Notes: a model not told the origin generated them from the letters alone. A stretch of 64,000 nucleotides of DNA from an uncultured Muribaculaceae bacterium (GCA_910585275.1 CAJUCW010000016.1:25250-89249); one strand, 5' to 3'. Positions 9,566-18,161 are shown, counted from the first letter of the stretch. Program-made: numbers and translations.

Positions 9566-9652
9566 TTAAACTATGGAACTATGGACCTCTGGTCTTAAAC
9601 TATGGAACTATGGGACTATGGTCTTAAACTATGCAGCTATGGAATTATGGTC
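9566..9652 (+). repeat. Three tandem 29-bp repeats
   Basis: Units at 9566-9594, 9595-9623 and 9624-9652 each begin TTAAACTATG and end GGTC. The first two differ only in the last third; the third has additional changes. There is no spacer between units, so this is not a CRISPR array. Confidence 0.85.
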
Positions 9653-9665
9653 TTAAAAGATGAAA

Positions 9666-9990
9666 GCGGGGACACCGGAATATGATTCCGAGGTCCCCGC
9701 AACATCAAGGTTACGAAAAGGTGATTTCCTTTTTTATGTGTGGCGCCGCCCCTTGACTGCGGCGCCGGTTGCAAGTTTCGATTTTATAGCACAGATATCA
9801 TATAAAAGCTCCGGCAACTGTGGAGGTATTTTCTCCACACCTTACTACCGCCTCAGCAGTCGGAGCTCTTCTATTCGTTTTGTAAGTATAACCTTTCAGG
9901 GAGTAACGAGGTTCATTTCATTCCCTTTTTTAACTTTTGGATATAATACAGACGGCGCGCCTATTATAGTTATAGGCGCACCGTCTGTAT
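9666..9990. repeat. Row of GC-rich inverted repeats
   Basis: Four hairpins in order: GCGGGGAC...GTCCCCGC with an inner CGGAAT/ATTCCG pair (about 9666-9700); GGCGCCGC...GCGGCGCC (about 9741-9765); AGCTCCG...CGGAGCT enclosing a CTGTGGAG/CTCCACA pair (about 9809-9872); and ACAGACGG-GCGCCTAT paired with ATAGGCGC-CCGTCTGT with one mismatch (about 9949-9989). They could be terminators, a structured RNA or repeat elements; none has a clean U-tract and I see no Bacteroidetes promoter in front. Confidence 0.6.
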
Positions 9991-9996
9991 CATCAA

Positions 9997-10019
9997 ACAT
10001 GCCGGAGGCATGTCCCTAC
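9997..10019 (-). repeat. REP-like palindrome, copy 3
   Basis: ACATGCCGGAGGCATGT followed by CCCTAC: the same element as copies 1 and 2, in minus orientation, directly after the end of the oxidoreductase operon. Confidence 0.78.
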
Positions 10020-10026
10020 GCTAAAT

Positions 10027-10563
10027 TCAAATCAGGGTTCTTCCTTTCTCTATTGCCTGTTGGTTGAGGGGAAGGAGGTGGTGGTGGCGTTCGGGAATGG
10101 ACTTTTTCAATCCTTTCATCACGTTTTCCATCGGCAATTTATAGGGCATCGCTTCAAGAAGGGCCCCCATCACAACCATATTGTAGGCTTTGGAATTGCC
10201 GAGTTCCAACGTAGCCTCCATCGCGTTGATGGGGAGAAGCGTAACGTCGGTGCGTGTGGGGTGCTTGTGTATTCCGTTTGTGTCATACATCAATATTCCG
10301 CCCTTTTTTACCCTCGGGGAGAATTTGTCGAGGCTCTGCTGGTTGAGGGCCACTACTATGTCGTAGGTGTCGAGCACCGGTGATGAGATTCTCTCGTCGG
10401 AAATGATGACGGTGACGTTTGCCGTGCCGCCACGCTGCTCCGGTCCGTAAGAGGGCATCCAGGTCACCTCCTTGTCGTCCATAAGCCCCGAATAGGCGAG
10501 TATTTTCCCCATCGAAAGCACTCCCTGTCCGCCGAATCCGGCTATTATGATTTCTTCAGTCAT
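10027..10563 (-). CDS. 2-oxoacid:ferredoxin oxidoreductase, gamma subunit
   Basis: A 178-residue protein with the family start EIIIAGFGGQGVLSMGKILA and the PSYGPEQRGGTANVTVIIS motif of the gamma (catalytic-domain) subunit of 2-oxoacid:ferredoxin oxidoreductases. The complex oxidatively decarboxylates a 2-oxoacid to its acyl-CoA while reducing ferredoxin; it is cytoplasmic and works in anaerobes in both directions. It is the last gene of a four-gene operon (ferredoxin, alpha, beta, gamma), 35 nt after beta. By subunit order it resembles 2-oxoglutarate (Kor) or branched-chain 2-oxoacid (Vor) enzymes; I cannot separate these from sequence alone. Confidence 0.9.
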   Translation of the reverse strand: MTEEIIIAGFGGQGVLSMGKILAYSGLMDDKEVTWMPSYGPEQRGGTANVTVIISDERISSPVLDTYDIVVALNQQSLDKFSPRVKKGGILMYDTNGIHKHPTRTDVTLLPINAMEATLELGNSKAYNMVVMGALLEAMPYKLPMENVMKGLKKSIPERHHHLLPLNQQAIEKGRTLI

Positions 10564-10598
10564 TGTCTTTTGAGATATTATGAATTGTGCATAATGCG

Positions 10599-11363
10599 TT
10601 ATGCATTGTCCTTGAGATCACCGAGAGGGTATTTCTCAAACATATGTTGCGCCATCCATTCGTTGGCGTCGGCGGGGGTCATTTTCCATCCCGAACTGCA
10701 GGTGGAAACCACTTCCACCACCGATGTGCCTTTCTTCGCCATGGCATTCTGGAACGCCTTTTTAAGGGCTGCCTTGGTTTTGCGTACTGCCGCCGGTGTA
10801 TGCACCGCCTGGCGGGTGACGTAGCAGGTGCCGTCGAGTTCGGCAAGCAACTTCGTTATGGCGAGCGGATAGCCGTTGAGGTCGATTCTGCGTCCGTAGG
10901 GGGTGGTGGCCGTTTTCTGGCCGATGAGGGTTGTGGGCGCCATCTGTCCGCCGGTCATGCCGTAGATGGCATTGTTGACGAAGACCATGACGATGTTCTC
11001 GCCACGGTTGGCGGCATGGATGGTCTCGGCGGTGCCTATAGCCGCCATGTCGCCGTCGCCCTGATAGGTGAAGACCACGTTTTCGGGCCAGAGGCGGCTG
11101 ATGGCAGTGGCCACTGCAGGCGCCCTGCCGTGGGCGGCTTCAACCCAGTCCACGTTGACATAATTGTAGGCGAACACCGCGCATCCCACGGGAGAGATTC
11201 CAACGGTTTTTTCGGTTATGCCCATCTCGCTTATGACTTCGGAGAGCAGCTTATGGATTACACCATGGCTGCAGCCGGGACAGTAATGCATATGGACATC
11301 GTCGAGGAGCTCGGGCTTGCAATAAACCTTGTTTTCCTCTTTTATAATATCGTTGACTTCCAT
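10599..11363 (-). CDS. 2-oxoacid:ferredoxin oxidoreductase, beta (TPP) subunit
   Basis: A 254-residue subunit that binds thiamine diphosphate: YCPGCSHGVIHKLL near the N-terminus and GDGDMAAIGTAETIHAANRG followed by NNAIYGMTGGQMAPTT, which is the GDG-N TPP motif. The internal ATG at 11363 (MEVNDIIKEENKVY) is preferred to upstream alternatives because it leaves a normal 13-nt spacing from the alpha gene and matches the usual start of the family. It acts as a complex with the neighbouring alpha, gamma and ferredoxin products. Confidence 0.92.
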   Translation of the reverse strand: MEVNDIIKEENKVYCKPELLDDVHMHYCPGCSHGVIHKLLSEVISEMGITEKTVGISPVGCAVFAYNYVNVDWVEAAHGRAPAVATAISRLWPENVVFTYQGDGDMAAIGTAETIHAANRGENIVMVFVNNAIYGMTGGQMAPTTLIGQKTATTPYGRRIDLNGYPLAITKLLAELDGTCYVTRQAVHTPAAVRKTKAALKKAFQNAMAKKGTSVVEVVSTCSSGWKMTPADANEWMAQHMFEKYPLGDLKDNA

Positions 11364-11376
11364 AAGGAATCTTTTT

Positions 11377-12459
11377 TCAATTAATAAAGTTTTTCTCAAG
11401 GGCATCCACCACTTCCTGAGGGCTGGGGATGATTCCGCCGAGACGCCCGAAGTGCTTCACGGGAATGGCGTCGTGGATGGAGAGGCGCACGTCTTCTATC
11501 ATCTGCCCGGCGTTAAGTTCCACACAGAGTATTCCCTTTTTACCCTCGGCGGCTTTCCTTACGGCTTCCGCAGGGAAGGGCCAAAGGGTGATGGGACGCA
11601 CGATGCCCACCTTTATACCTTTCTCTTTGGCTATGTCTTTAGCTTTGGCGCAAATGCGGGCTACAGACCCGAATGCCACTATCAGATAGTCCGCATCGGC
11701 CACATCCAGTTCTTCCCAGCGTGTCTCGTTTTCCTGTATTTCCCGATAGCGGTTCTGAAGACGGTGGTTGATTTCCTCCATTTTGCTCGATTCGAGTTCG
11801 AGCGACGTAACGACGTTGCGTGGCCGCAAACCTGCGCGACCGTTGGCGGCCCATGGGCATTGGCGGCGTATTTCCTCTTCCGTGCGCCTGGGACGCTGCT
11901 CCGGAAGCACCACTTTCTCCATCATCTGGCCAACGATGCCGTCGGCAAGTATCATGGCGGGGGTGCGGTATTTGAAAGAAAGGTCGAAACCGAGACCTAC
12001 GAAATCTACCATCTCCTGCACCGACGAAGGCGCAAGCACTATGAGATGGTAGTCGCCGTGTCCGCCTCCCTTTGTGGCCTGGAAATAGTCTGCCTGCGAG
12101 GGCTGGATGGTGCCGAGTCCTGGGCCTCCCCTCATCACGTTGAGTATAAGGGCCGGCAGCTCGGCACCGGCCATATATGATATGCCTTCCTGCTTCAGGC
12201 TTATGCCGGGAGAGGAAGATGAGGTCATAACGGCTTTTCCCGAAGCTGCCCCTCCATATATCATGTTGATGGCGGCAACTTCCGATTCTGCCTGCAGCAC
12301 TGTCATGCCCGTAGTTTCCCAGGGCATGAGGACTTCAAGAGTCTCGAGCACTTCCGATTGAGGAGTAATAGGATAGCCGAAATAGCCGTCGCAACCATAG
12401 CGTATGGCAGCGTGTGCGATGGCTTCGTTACCTTTCATGAGTTTTACCTCTTCTTTCAT
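11377..12459 (-). CDS. 2-oxoacid:ferredoxin oxidoreductase, alpha subunit
   Basis: A 360-residue subunit with MKGNEAIAHAAIRYGCDGYFGYPITPQSEVLE, the typical start of KorA/VorB-type alpha subunits, followed by the SSSSPGISLKQEGISY loop and a C-terminal domain with DADYLIVAFGSVARICAKA. It forms the substrate/CoA-binding part of the complex. The gene lies between the ferredoxin gene (61 nt upstream) and beta (13 nt downstream). 3-methyl-2-oxobutanoate or 2-oxoglutarate is the likely substrate class. Confidence 0.92.
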   Translation of the reverse strand: MKEEVKLMKGNEAIAHAAIRYGCDGYFGYPITPQSEVLETLEVLMPWETTGMTVLQAESEVAAINMIYGGAASGKAVMTSSSSPGISLKQEGISYMAGAELPALILNVMRGGPGLGTIQPSQADYFQATKGGGHGDYHLIVLAPSSVQEMVDFVGLGFDLSFKYRTPAMILADGIVGQMMEKVVLPEQRPRRTEEEIRRQCPWAANGRAGLRPRNVVTSLELESSKMEEINHRLQNRYREIQENETRWEELDVADADYLIVAFGSVARICAKAKDIAKEKGIKVGIVRPITLWPFPAEAVRKAAEGKKGILCVELNAGQMIEDVRLSIHDAIPVKHFGRLGGIIPSPQEVVDALEKNFIN

Positions 12460-12520
12460 GTCTGATTGGATTAGTCTATCCTGATAAAAAGGATAATTGC
12501 GGGAATAATAAAATGCTGTG

Positions 12521-12751
12521 TCAGTCTGTCTTCACACGATAGACCTCGATGCAGGCATCGGGGCAAACCCAGGCACAGGAACAGCAACCGGTGCAGCTCT
12601 CGGGATTGGCCATGAAGGCATAATGATAGCCGCGGTCGTTCACTTCATTGGGCTGGAGGGAGAGTGTGTCCGTAGGGCATGCAACCACACAGAGGTTGCA
12701 ACCCTTACACTTCTCAACATTGACGCTTACCGCGCCTTTGACTTTTGCCAT
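12521..12751 (-). CDS. 4Fe-4S ferredoxin-type subunit (delta) of 2-oxoacid oxidoreductase
   Basis: A 76-residue protein with two classical four-cysteine clusters: CKGCNLCVVACP and CTGCCSCAWVCP. It is the first gene of the operon and shuttles electrons from the TPP subunit to free ferredoxin. VNVEKCKGCNLCVVACPTD is a common start of the delta subunit fused or adjacent to Kor/Vor complexes. Confidence 0.92.
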   Translation of the reverse strand: MAKVKGAVSVNVEKCKGCNLCVVACPTDTLSLQPNEVNDRGYHYAFMANPESCTGCCSCAWVCPDACIEVYRVKTD

Positions 12752-12951
12752 GTCTATATCGTTTGATTGGTTTCTTTTAGGTGAAAGGCCCGGCGGAGAA
12801 CTGCGATCAGGAATCTTTTTCCCGCAGGCTTCATATAATCACAAAAGTAGTAAAAAACTTTTGCACAAGAGTCATAAAACGTATGTTGGACAACATATTT
12901 TATGCTGTATAACATAAAACAAATTGAAAAACATGTTTTATTTAACAGGTT

Positions 12952-13656
12952 TTAATGTTTGCCTTCAAGAATTTCGGTCAGTTTTTTCATTCCTTCCGTA
13001 GCGGTGGCTTTGATGACGGTCACTCCAGGCATCCTTGAGGCGGAAGCCGCCGGATTCGGGTCTATATAATATATAGGTGTGCCGGGGTTGACATATTGGA
13101 TAAGTCCGGCGGCGGGATAGACTGCAAGCGAGGTGCCTATAACCACGAAAATATCCGCTTTTTCCACCAATTCGATTGCAAGCTCGATGTTGGGCACGGG
13201 TTCTTGGAAAAACACTATGTGCGGACGCATGAAGTCGCCACGTTTGCCTCGGGTGGCAGGGGTGGTGTCAAGATGTTCAATGTCGAGCGGTTCTATATAG
13301 GAAGGATCGCTTACAGAACGGATTTTCATCAGTTCTCCATGCAGATGAAGCACCTTTGAAGAGCCTGCCCTCTCGTGAAGGTCATCCACGTTCTGGGTTA
13401 TGACATATACGTCATAGTCTTTTTCAAGGGCGGCGAGGGCTTTGTGGGCGGCGTTAGGGAATTTTGAGATAAGGTCGCGCCGGCGGGCATTGTAGAATTG
13501 ATGCACCAGTTCTGGGTTTCTTCGGAAACCGTCGGCCGACGCCACTTCCATCACAGGATAATTTTCCCACAGACCTCCGGCGTCGCGGAAGGTGGATATG
13601 CCGCTTTCGGCGCTTATGCCTGCACCGGAAGATATAACTAATTTAGGTTTTCCCAT
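12952..13656 (-). CDS. cobB: Sir2-family NAD-dependent protein deacylase
   Basis: A 234-residue protein starting MGKPKLVISSGAGISAESGISTFR, the GAGxSxxSGIxxFR NAD-binding motif of sirtuins. Further hallmarks are VITQNVDDLHERAGSSKVLHLHGE (catalytic His and the TQNxDxLH motif) and GTSLAVYPAAGLI. The usual four zinc cysteines between the HGE motif and the small domain are absent, which is the case for many short bacterial class III/U sirtuins. The enzyme removes acyl groups from lysine with NAD. The start at 13656 is preferred over an upstream one because homologues begin at this methionine. Confidence 0.92.
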   Translation of the reverse strand: MGKPKLVISSGAGISAESGISTFRDAGGLWENYPVMEVASADGFRRNPELVHQFYNARRRDLISKFPNAAHKALAALEKDYDVYVITQNVDDLHERAGSSKVLHLHGELMKIRSVSDPSYIEPLDIEHLDTTPATRGKRGDFMRPHIVFFQEPVPNIELAIELVEKADIFVVIGTSLAVYPAAGLIQYVNPGTPIYYIDPNPAASASRMPGVTVIKATATEGMKKLTEILEGKH

Positions 13657-13855
13657 AGTCGTGAATGTTAGGGATGGCTTTTGGCCCGGTTGATATGACA
13701 CGTTTATTGAATCAACATGACAGAAGCATATTGGTTCAATGGCGCGCCGGTCTTTATAAAGGCGAATTTAATGTAAAAAAACGAAACAGGACATATAATT
13801 GCACTTAAAGCGTGACGAATGTGCAATTATTGAATAGGATTTCGCCATAATTTAG

Positions 13856-13863
13856 TAACTTTG
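13856..13863 (+). promoter_or_regulatory. -7 element of the ruvB promoter; leaderless transcript likely
   Basis: TAACTTTG ends only 4 nt before the ruvB ATG at 13868. With transcription starting a few nucleotides after the element, the mRNA would have essentially no 5' leader. A TTG at 13830 is 23 nt away, slightly longer than the optimum. Confidence 0.6.
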
Positions 13864-13867
13864 CAAT

Positions 13868-14899
13868 ATGGAAGGCGAAGATTTCGACATACGCGACCGG
13901 CAGGTACGCGACTCTGAAAAGGATATAGAAAAGGCGTTGCGCCCTCTGGCGTTCGACGATTTCAGCGGGCAGGATAAAATTATTTCCAACCTGCGTATTT
14001 TCGTGCAGGCTGCACGCCTGCGGGGGGAGGCACTCGACCATACGCTTCTCCACGGCCCTCCGGGTCTCGGAAAAACCACACTCTCGAATATCGTGGCCAA
14101 CGAGCTTGGTGTTGGATTTAAGGTAACGTCGGGCCCGGTGCTCGACAAGCCGGGCGACCTTGCGGGAATCCTTATGAGCCTTGAGCCACACGACGTGCTC
14201 TTCATCGACGAAATCCACCGCTTGCATCCCATAGTGGAAGAGTATTTGTATTCCGCTATGGAGGACTATCGCATCGACATTCTCCTCGACAAGGGGCCCG
14301 GAGCAAAGAGCGTGCAGCTTACGCTCTCCCCCTTCACTCTCATTGGGGCGACCACACGCAGCGGTCTGCTCACGTCGCCGTTGCGTGCCAGATTCGGTAT
14401 AAACTGCCATCTTGAATATTACGACCACGAAATATTGAAAGGAATTGTGAAGCGGTCGGCAAGTCTGCTCCGTGTGGGCATTGCCGACGAGGCGGCTATG
14501 GAGATTGCACTCCGCAGCCGCGGCACTCCGCGTGTGGCCAACGCCCTTCTGCGCCGTGTGCGCGACTTCGCCATGGTCAAGGGGAACGGGTTTATAGATA
14601 TCGACATCGCACGCCATGCCCTTGAAGCGCTTAACATAGACCGCTACGGACTTGACGAAATCGACAATCGCATTCTTCTGACTATAATAGATAAATTCAA
14701 AGGGGGACCTGTGGGAATAGGGACTATCGCCACAGCCCTCGGCGAAGATGCCGGAACTGTGGAGGAGGTTTATGAACCGTTCCTCATTAAGGAAGGTTTT
14801 ATGAAGCGAACTCCACGAGGACGTGAGGTCACCGACCTCGCATATACCCATCTTAATCGAAATCGTTTTGACCGTCCGGGAAATCTGTTTGATCAATAA
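13868..14899 (+). CDS. ruvB: Holliday junction branch migration helicase
   Basis: A 343-residue AAA+ motor: Walker A HGPPGLGKTT, Walker B LFIDEIHRLHP, sensor 1 GATTRSGLLTSPLRARFG and the arginine-finger region, then a C-terminal winged helix (GTIATALGEDAGTVEEVYEPFLIKEGF). RuvB hexamers drive branch migration with RuvA during recombination and repair. The N-terminus MEGEDFDIRDRQVRDSEKDIEKALRP is normal for Bacteroidales. The next gene (flippase) follows after 12 nt, a ruvB-polysaccharide gene order often seen in this order. Confidence 0.97.
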   Translation: MEGEDFDIRDRQVRDSEKDIEKALRPLAFDDFSGQDKIISNLRIFVQAARLRGEALDHTLLHGPPGLGKTTLSNIVANELGVGFKVTSGPVLDKPGDLAGILMSLEPHDVLFIDEIHRLHPIVEEYLYSAMEDYRIDILLDKGPGAKSVQLTLSPFTLIGATTRSGLLTSPLRARFGINCHLEYYDHEILKGIVKRSASLLRVGIADEAAMEIALRSRGTPRVANALLRRVRDFAMVKGNGFIDIDIARHALEALNIDRYGLDEIDNRILLTIIDKFKGGPVGIGTIATALGEDAGTVEEVYEPFLIKEGFMKRTPRGREVTDLAYTHLNRNRFDRPGNLFDQ

Positions 14900-14911
14900 T
14901 AATATACTGAA

Positions 14912-16432
14912 TTGGCTGGAATAAAATCTCTTGTAAAGGATACTGCCGTCTATGGACTCAGCAGCATCGTAGGACGCTTCCTGAACTGGTGTCTCTTTCC
15001 TCTTTATGTTAATATCTTCCCTACTCAAGAGTATGGGGTGGTGAGTTATCTTTATAGCTTCACTGCCGTGGTTCTCGTGATTCTCAACTATGGGATGGAG
15101 ACCGGACTCTTCCGTTTTGCCAACAAGGAGAAGAATCCCGAAGAGGTCTATACCACTTCGCTTATTTCCGTGGGATTCACGTCGCTTTTGTTCATAGTCT
15201 TGTTGACCCTCTTCCTTCAACCTGTGTCGGTTGCCATGCTTCTTCCGGGCGATACGTTGTTTATATGGCTTCTTGGCGTAACAGTGGCTATCGACGCTTT
15301 TACCAATTTGCCGTTCGCTTATCTGCGTTTCAAGAAAAAGGCATGGCGTTTCGCGGGAATAAAGTTCCTTAACGTCGGCGTCAACATTGGGTTGAATCTC
15401 TTCTTCCTTCTTGCATGTCCGGCATTGATGGAGGTATGCCCGGCTCTTGTGGGTTGGTTCTATGAGCCGTTGGGTGGCAACGCGTTTGGAATTGGATGGA
15501 TATTTGTAGCGAATATTATATCTACGCTAATGGTTTTATTGTGTCTCCTTCCGCAGATTTTAGGGAGACGCTATGTTTTTTCCGGAGGTTTGCTTGGAAA
15601 GATGCTGAAATACAGCTGGCCTTTGCTGATACTCGGGGTTGCCGGGATATTAAGCCAAAACATGGGGCAGCTCCTCATCCCATATATTTTTGACGGCCAT
15701 GAAGCGGAGGCTCGTTCCATGGTTGGTATTTACAGTGCCAATATGAAGATTGCCATTGTGATGGTGATGTTTACCCAGGCATTCCGTTATGCCTACGAGC
15801 CTTTTATCTTTTCGCAGGCAAAAGAGGATGGAGAGGGTAAGAAACAGGCATACTGCGACGCCATGAAATATTTCATAATATTCGGCCTTCTGATATTCCT
15901 CGGGGTTATGTATTACCTTCCGGTATTGAAGCATTTCATCGCCCCCGGCTATTGGAGCGGGTTGGCCGTTGTGCCTGTGATGATGCTTGCTGAATTGTGT
16001 TTCGGAATATTCTTCAACCTTTCGCTCTGGTATAAACTCACCGACCGCACACAATGGGGTATGTATTTCTCTCTGCTGTGTTTTGTGCTGATGCTCGTGC
16101 TCAACCTGTGGTTCGTGCCTGCCATAGGCATTCCCTGCGGATACATGGGTTCGGCTTATGCCGCGCTGATCAGTTATTTCGTTGTGATGGTGGTGAGCTA
16201 TTTCGTAGGGCGCCATTATTATCCCCTCCCCTATCAGTTGAAAAGAATAGCACTTTACACGGTAACCGCCGTTGCGTTGTATATGGTTGGCGACTGGATA
16301 ACCGCTGTGTCGCCTACGTGGGTGGCATATTCCATAAAATCCATTCTTCTTGTGGCATATTGCGGGCTTGTGGCCGCTTTCGAGGAGATACCGCTGGTCT
16401 CTCCTCTTCTCCGCCGTTTCTTCCGACGCTGA
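14912..16432 (+). CDS. Polysaccharide flippase (Wzx/MVF-like), TTG start
   Basis: A 506-residue, 12-14-helix membrane protein of the lipid-linked oligosaccharide flippase family. The start AGIKSLVKDTAVYGLSSIVGRF is the conserved N-terminus of Bacteroidetes oligosaccharide flippases, so I accept the TTG at 14912 as the start codon, as no ATG exists near it. It would move undecaprenyl-linked glycan units across the inner membrane. No other glycan-assembly genes are adjacent; it appears co-transcribed with ruvB. Confidence 0.85.
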   Translation: MAGIKSLVKDTAVYGLSSIVGRFLNWCLFPLYVNIFPTQEYGVVSYLYSFTAVVLVILNYGMETGLFRFANKEKNPEEVYTTSLISVGFTSLLFIVLLTLFLQPVSVAMLLPGDTLFIWLLGVTVAIDAFTNLPFAYLRFKKKAWRFAGIKFLNVGVNIGLNLFFLLACPALMEVCPALVGWFYEPLGGNAFGIGWIFVANIISTLMVLLCLLPQILGRRYVFSGGLLGKMLKYSWPLLILGVAGILSQNMGQLLIPYIFDGHEAEARSMVGIYSANMKIAIVMVMFTQAFRYAYEPFIFSQAKEDGEGKKQAYCDAMKYFIIFGLLIFLGVMYYLPVLKHFIAPGYWSGLAVVPVMMLAELCFGIFFNLSLWYKLTDRTQWGMYFSLLCFVLMLVLNLWFVPAIGIPCGYMGSAYAALISYFVVMVVSYFVGRHYYPLPYQLKRIALYTVTAVALYMVGDWITAVSPTWVAYSIKSILLVAYCGLVAAFEEIPLVSPLLRRFFRR

Positions 16433-16607
16433 TTTTTTTTCAAAAAGAAACCGGGAATGGGGGTAAACGGGGTGATTTAGGGTGCTACGGTAGGGTTGAT
16501 GTCTATTTTGTGTCTTGAAAAATGGAAATTTGATTTTTAATATAGTCTTAAATCTGCGTTGATTTTAATAAAATTGAAAGTTAAAAGTTGGTTTTTATTG
16601 CAGAATG

Positions 16608-16638
16608 TTGTGAAAGTGAATAAAATGTTGTAACTTTG
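16608..16638 (+). promoter_or_regulatory. gdhA promoter
   Basis: TTG (16608-16610), 20 nt, TAACTTTG (16631-16638): a full match to the Bacteroidetes -33/-7 promoter. It gives a leader of about 100 nt before gdhA. Confidence 0.75.
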
Positions 16639-16742
16639 CATTCGGATTGCGATGTCAGCCTCGATTTCTTGGAGATTGCCGTTAAGCTGGCCGCAGAAAT
16701 TCTACAGGTAATAACAAATAAAAATATCAAATCAGACTATTT

Positions 16743-18086
16743 ATGAAAGCAACAGAAGTGATGGCGGATCTCCGTCGCCGTTTTCCCAACGAGCCGGAAT
16801 ATCTTCAGGCTGTGGAAGAGGTGATTACCTCTATTGAAGACGTTTACAACGAGTATCCTCAGTTCGAGGCCGAGAACCTTATCGAACGTCTTTGCATTCC
16901 CGACAGAATTTTCTCTTTCCGCGTGAGCTGGGTTGACGACAAGGGTAAAGTCCACAACAACATGGGCTACCGTATCCAGCACAACAACGCCATCGGCCCC
17001 TACAAAGGTGGAATCCGCTTTCATGCGTCTGTCAACCAGTCTATTCTGAAGTTCCTTGCTTTCGAGCAGACTTTTAAGAACTCCCTCACCACCCTCGCCA
17101 TGGGCGGCGGCAAAGGCGGCAGCGACTTCTCGCCGCGTGGAAAGAGCGACATGGAAATCATGCGTTTCTGCCAGGCATTCATTGCCGAGCTTTGGCGTCA
17201 GATTGGTCCTGACACCGACGTGCCTGCAGGCGACATTGGCGTAGGCGGACGTGAGGTAGGTTACATGTTTGGTTACTATAAGAAGATGGCCCGCGAGTTT
17301 ACCGGCACATTCACCGGTAAAGGCCTTGACTTCGGCGGTTCGCTTATACGTCCCGAAGCTACAGGCTACGGCAACTGCTATTTCCTTCTCAATATGCTTG
17401 CCACACGCGGAATCGACATCAAAGGTAAGAAGGTGGCTGTCTCCGGTTCCGGAAACGTGGCTACCTACACCACCCGCAAACTTACGGAACTCGGTGCCAA
17501 GGTAGTGTCGATGAGCGACAGCGGCGGTTCCATCATCAAGCCCGAAGGTTTCACCGAGGAGCAGCTCGATTATATTTTCGAACTCAAGAACTACTATCGC
17601 GGACGCATAAGCGAGGTAGCCGACAAATATCCCGATGTGCAGTATCTTCCCGGCGAACGTCCCTGGAAGCATGTGAAGTGCGACATCGCCATGCCTTCTG
17701 CAACACAGAACGAGCTTGACGGCGACGATGCACAGGCCCTTCTCGACAACGGCACGATTGCAGTGAGCGAAGGTGCCAACATGCCTTCAACTCCCGAAGC
17801 AATCAAGAAATTCCTTGACGCTGAGATTCTTTATGCTCCCGGCAAGGCTGCAAACGCCGGCGGTGTGGCGGTGTCCGGTCTTGAGATGGCGCAGAACTCC
17901 GAGCGTCTTTCCTGGAGCGCCGAAGAGGTTGACGAGAAGCTCAAAGGGATTATGAAGAACATCCATGAGCAGTGCGTGAAATATGGCAAAGAGGAAGGTT
18001 TCGACTTCGTGAACTACGTGAAAGGTGCCAATGTGGCAGGTTTCATGAAAGTTGCCCGCGCAATGATGGCCCAGGGCGTGCTCTGA
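16743..18086 (+). CDS. gdhA: NADP-specific glutamate dehydrogenase
   Basis: A 447-residue protein, the normal length for hexameric NADP-type GDH. Signatures are GPYKGGIRFHASVNQSILKFLAFEQ, the MGGGKGGSDFSPRGKS glutamate/2-oxoglutarate loop with its catalytic lysine, and the NADP Rossmann motif VAVSGSGNVATYTTRKL. It aminates 2-oxoglutarate with ammonia, the main ammonium assimilation route in gut Bacteroidales. It is monocistronic with its own promoter and a following hairpin. Confidence 0.97.
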   Translation: MKATEVMADLRRRFPNEPEYLQAVEEVITSIEDVYNEYPQFEAENLIERLCIPDRIFSFRVSWVDDKGKVHNNMGYRIQHNNAIGPYKGGIRFHASVNQSILKFLAFEQTFKNSLTTLAMGGGKGGSDFSPRGKSDMEIMRFCQAFIAELWRQIGPDTDVPAGDIGVGGREVGYMFGYYKKMAREFTGTFTGKGLDFGGSLIRPEATGYGNCYFLLNMLATRGIDIKGKKVAVSGSGNVATYTTRKLTELGAKVVSMSDSGGSIIKPEGFTEEQLDYIFELKNYYRGRISEVADKYPDVQYLPGERPWKHVKCDIAMPSATQNELDGDDAQALLDNGTIAVSEGANMPSTPEAIKKFLDAEILYAPGKAANAGGVAVSGLEMAQNSERLSWSAEEVDEKLKGIMKNIHEQCVKYGKEEGFDFVNYVKGANVAGFMKVARAMMAQGVL

Positions 18087-18111
18087 TAAGAATTGCAATT
18101 ATAGAAATTAC

Positions 18112-18142
18112 GAGAGCGGTCCCGAACTTCGGGGCCGCTCTC
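18112..18142 (+). terminator. Terminator-like hairpin after gdhA
   Basis: GAGAGCGG-T-CCC, a 7-nt loop, GGG-G-CCGCTCTC, followed by a short T-run; 26 nt after the gdhA stop. Confidence 0.7.
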
Positions 18143-18161
18143 TTTGTGCAAAAAAATATTA

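Larger units (their letters stand above)
9032..10026. other. 995-bp gene-free region between nadA and the oxidoreductase operon
   Basis: I find no credible gene here. The left half (9050-9490) is AT-rich and carries several DnaA-box-like nonamers; 9501-9652 is a repeat block; 9666-9990 contains a row of GC-rich inverted repeats; a REP-like palindrome lies at 9997-10019. Parts are listed separately. Confidence 0.6.

Noticed and set aside
9566..9652. CRISPR array
   Set aside because: Three tandem 29-bp units have no spacers between them, and no cas gene is present.
9660..10067. 135-codon plus-strand frame in the repeat-rich gap
   Set aside because: It runs through the inverted repeats and the REP-like element, into the 3' end of an oppositely oriented gene; composition is not protein-like.
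13805..15220. Long minus-strand open frame of 471 codons
   Set aside because: It overlaps ruvB entirely on the other strand; ruvB is unmistakable and the overlapping frame has no family features.
16737..17672. Minus-strand open frame opposite gdhA
   Set aside because: Antisense of the strongly conserved gdhA; codon-phase artefact of GC-biased third positions.
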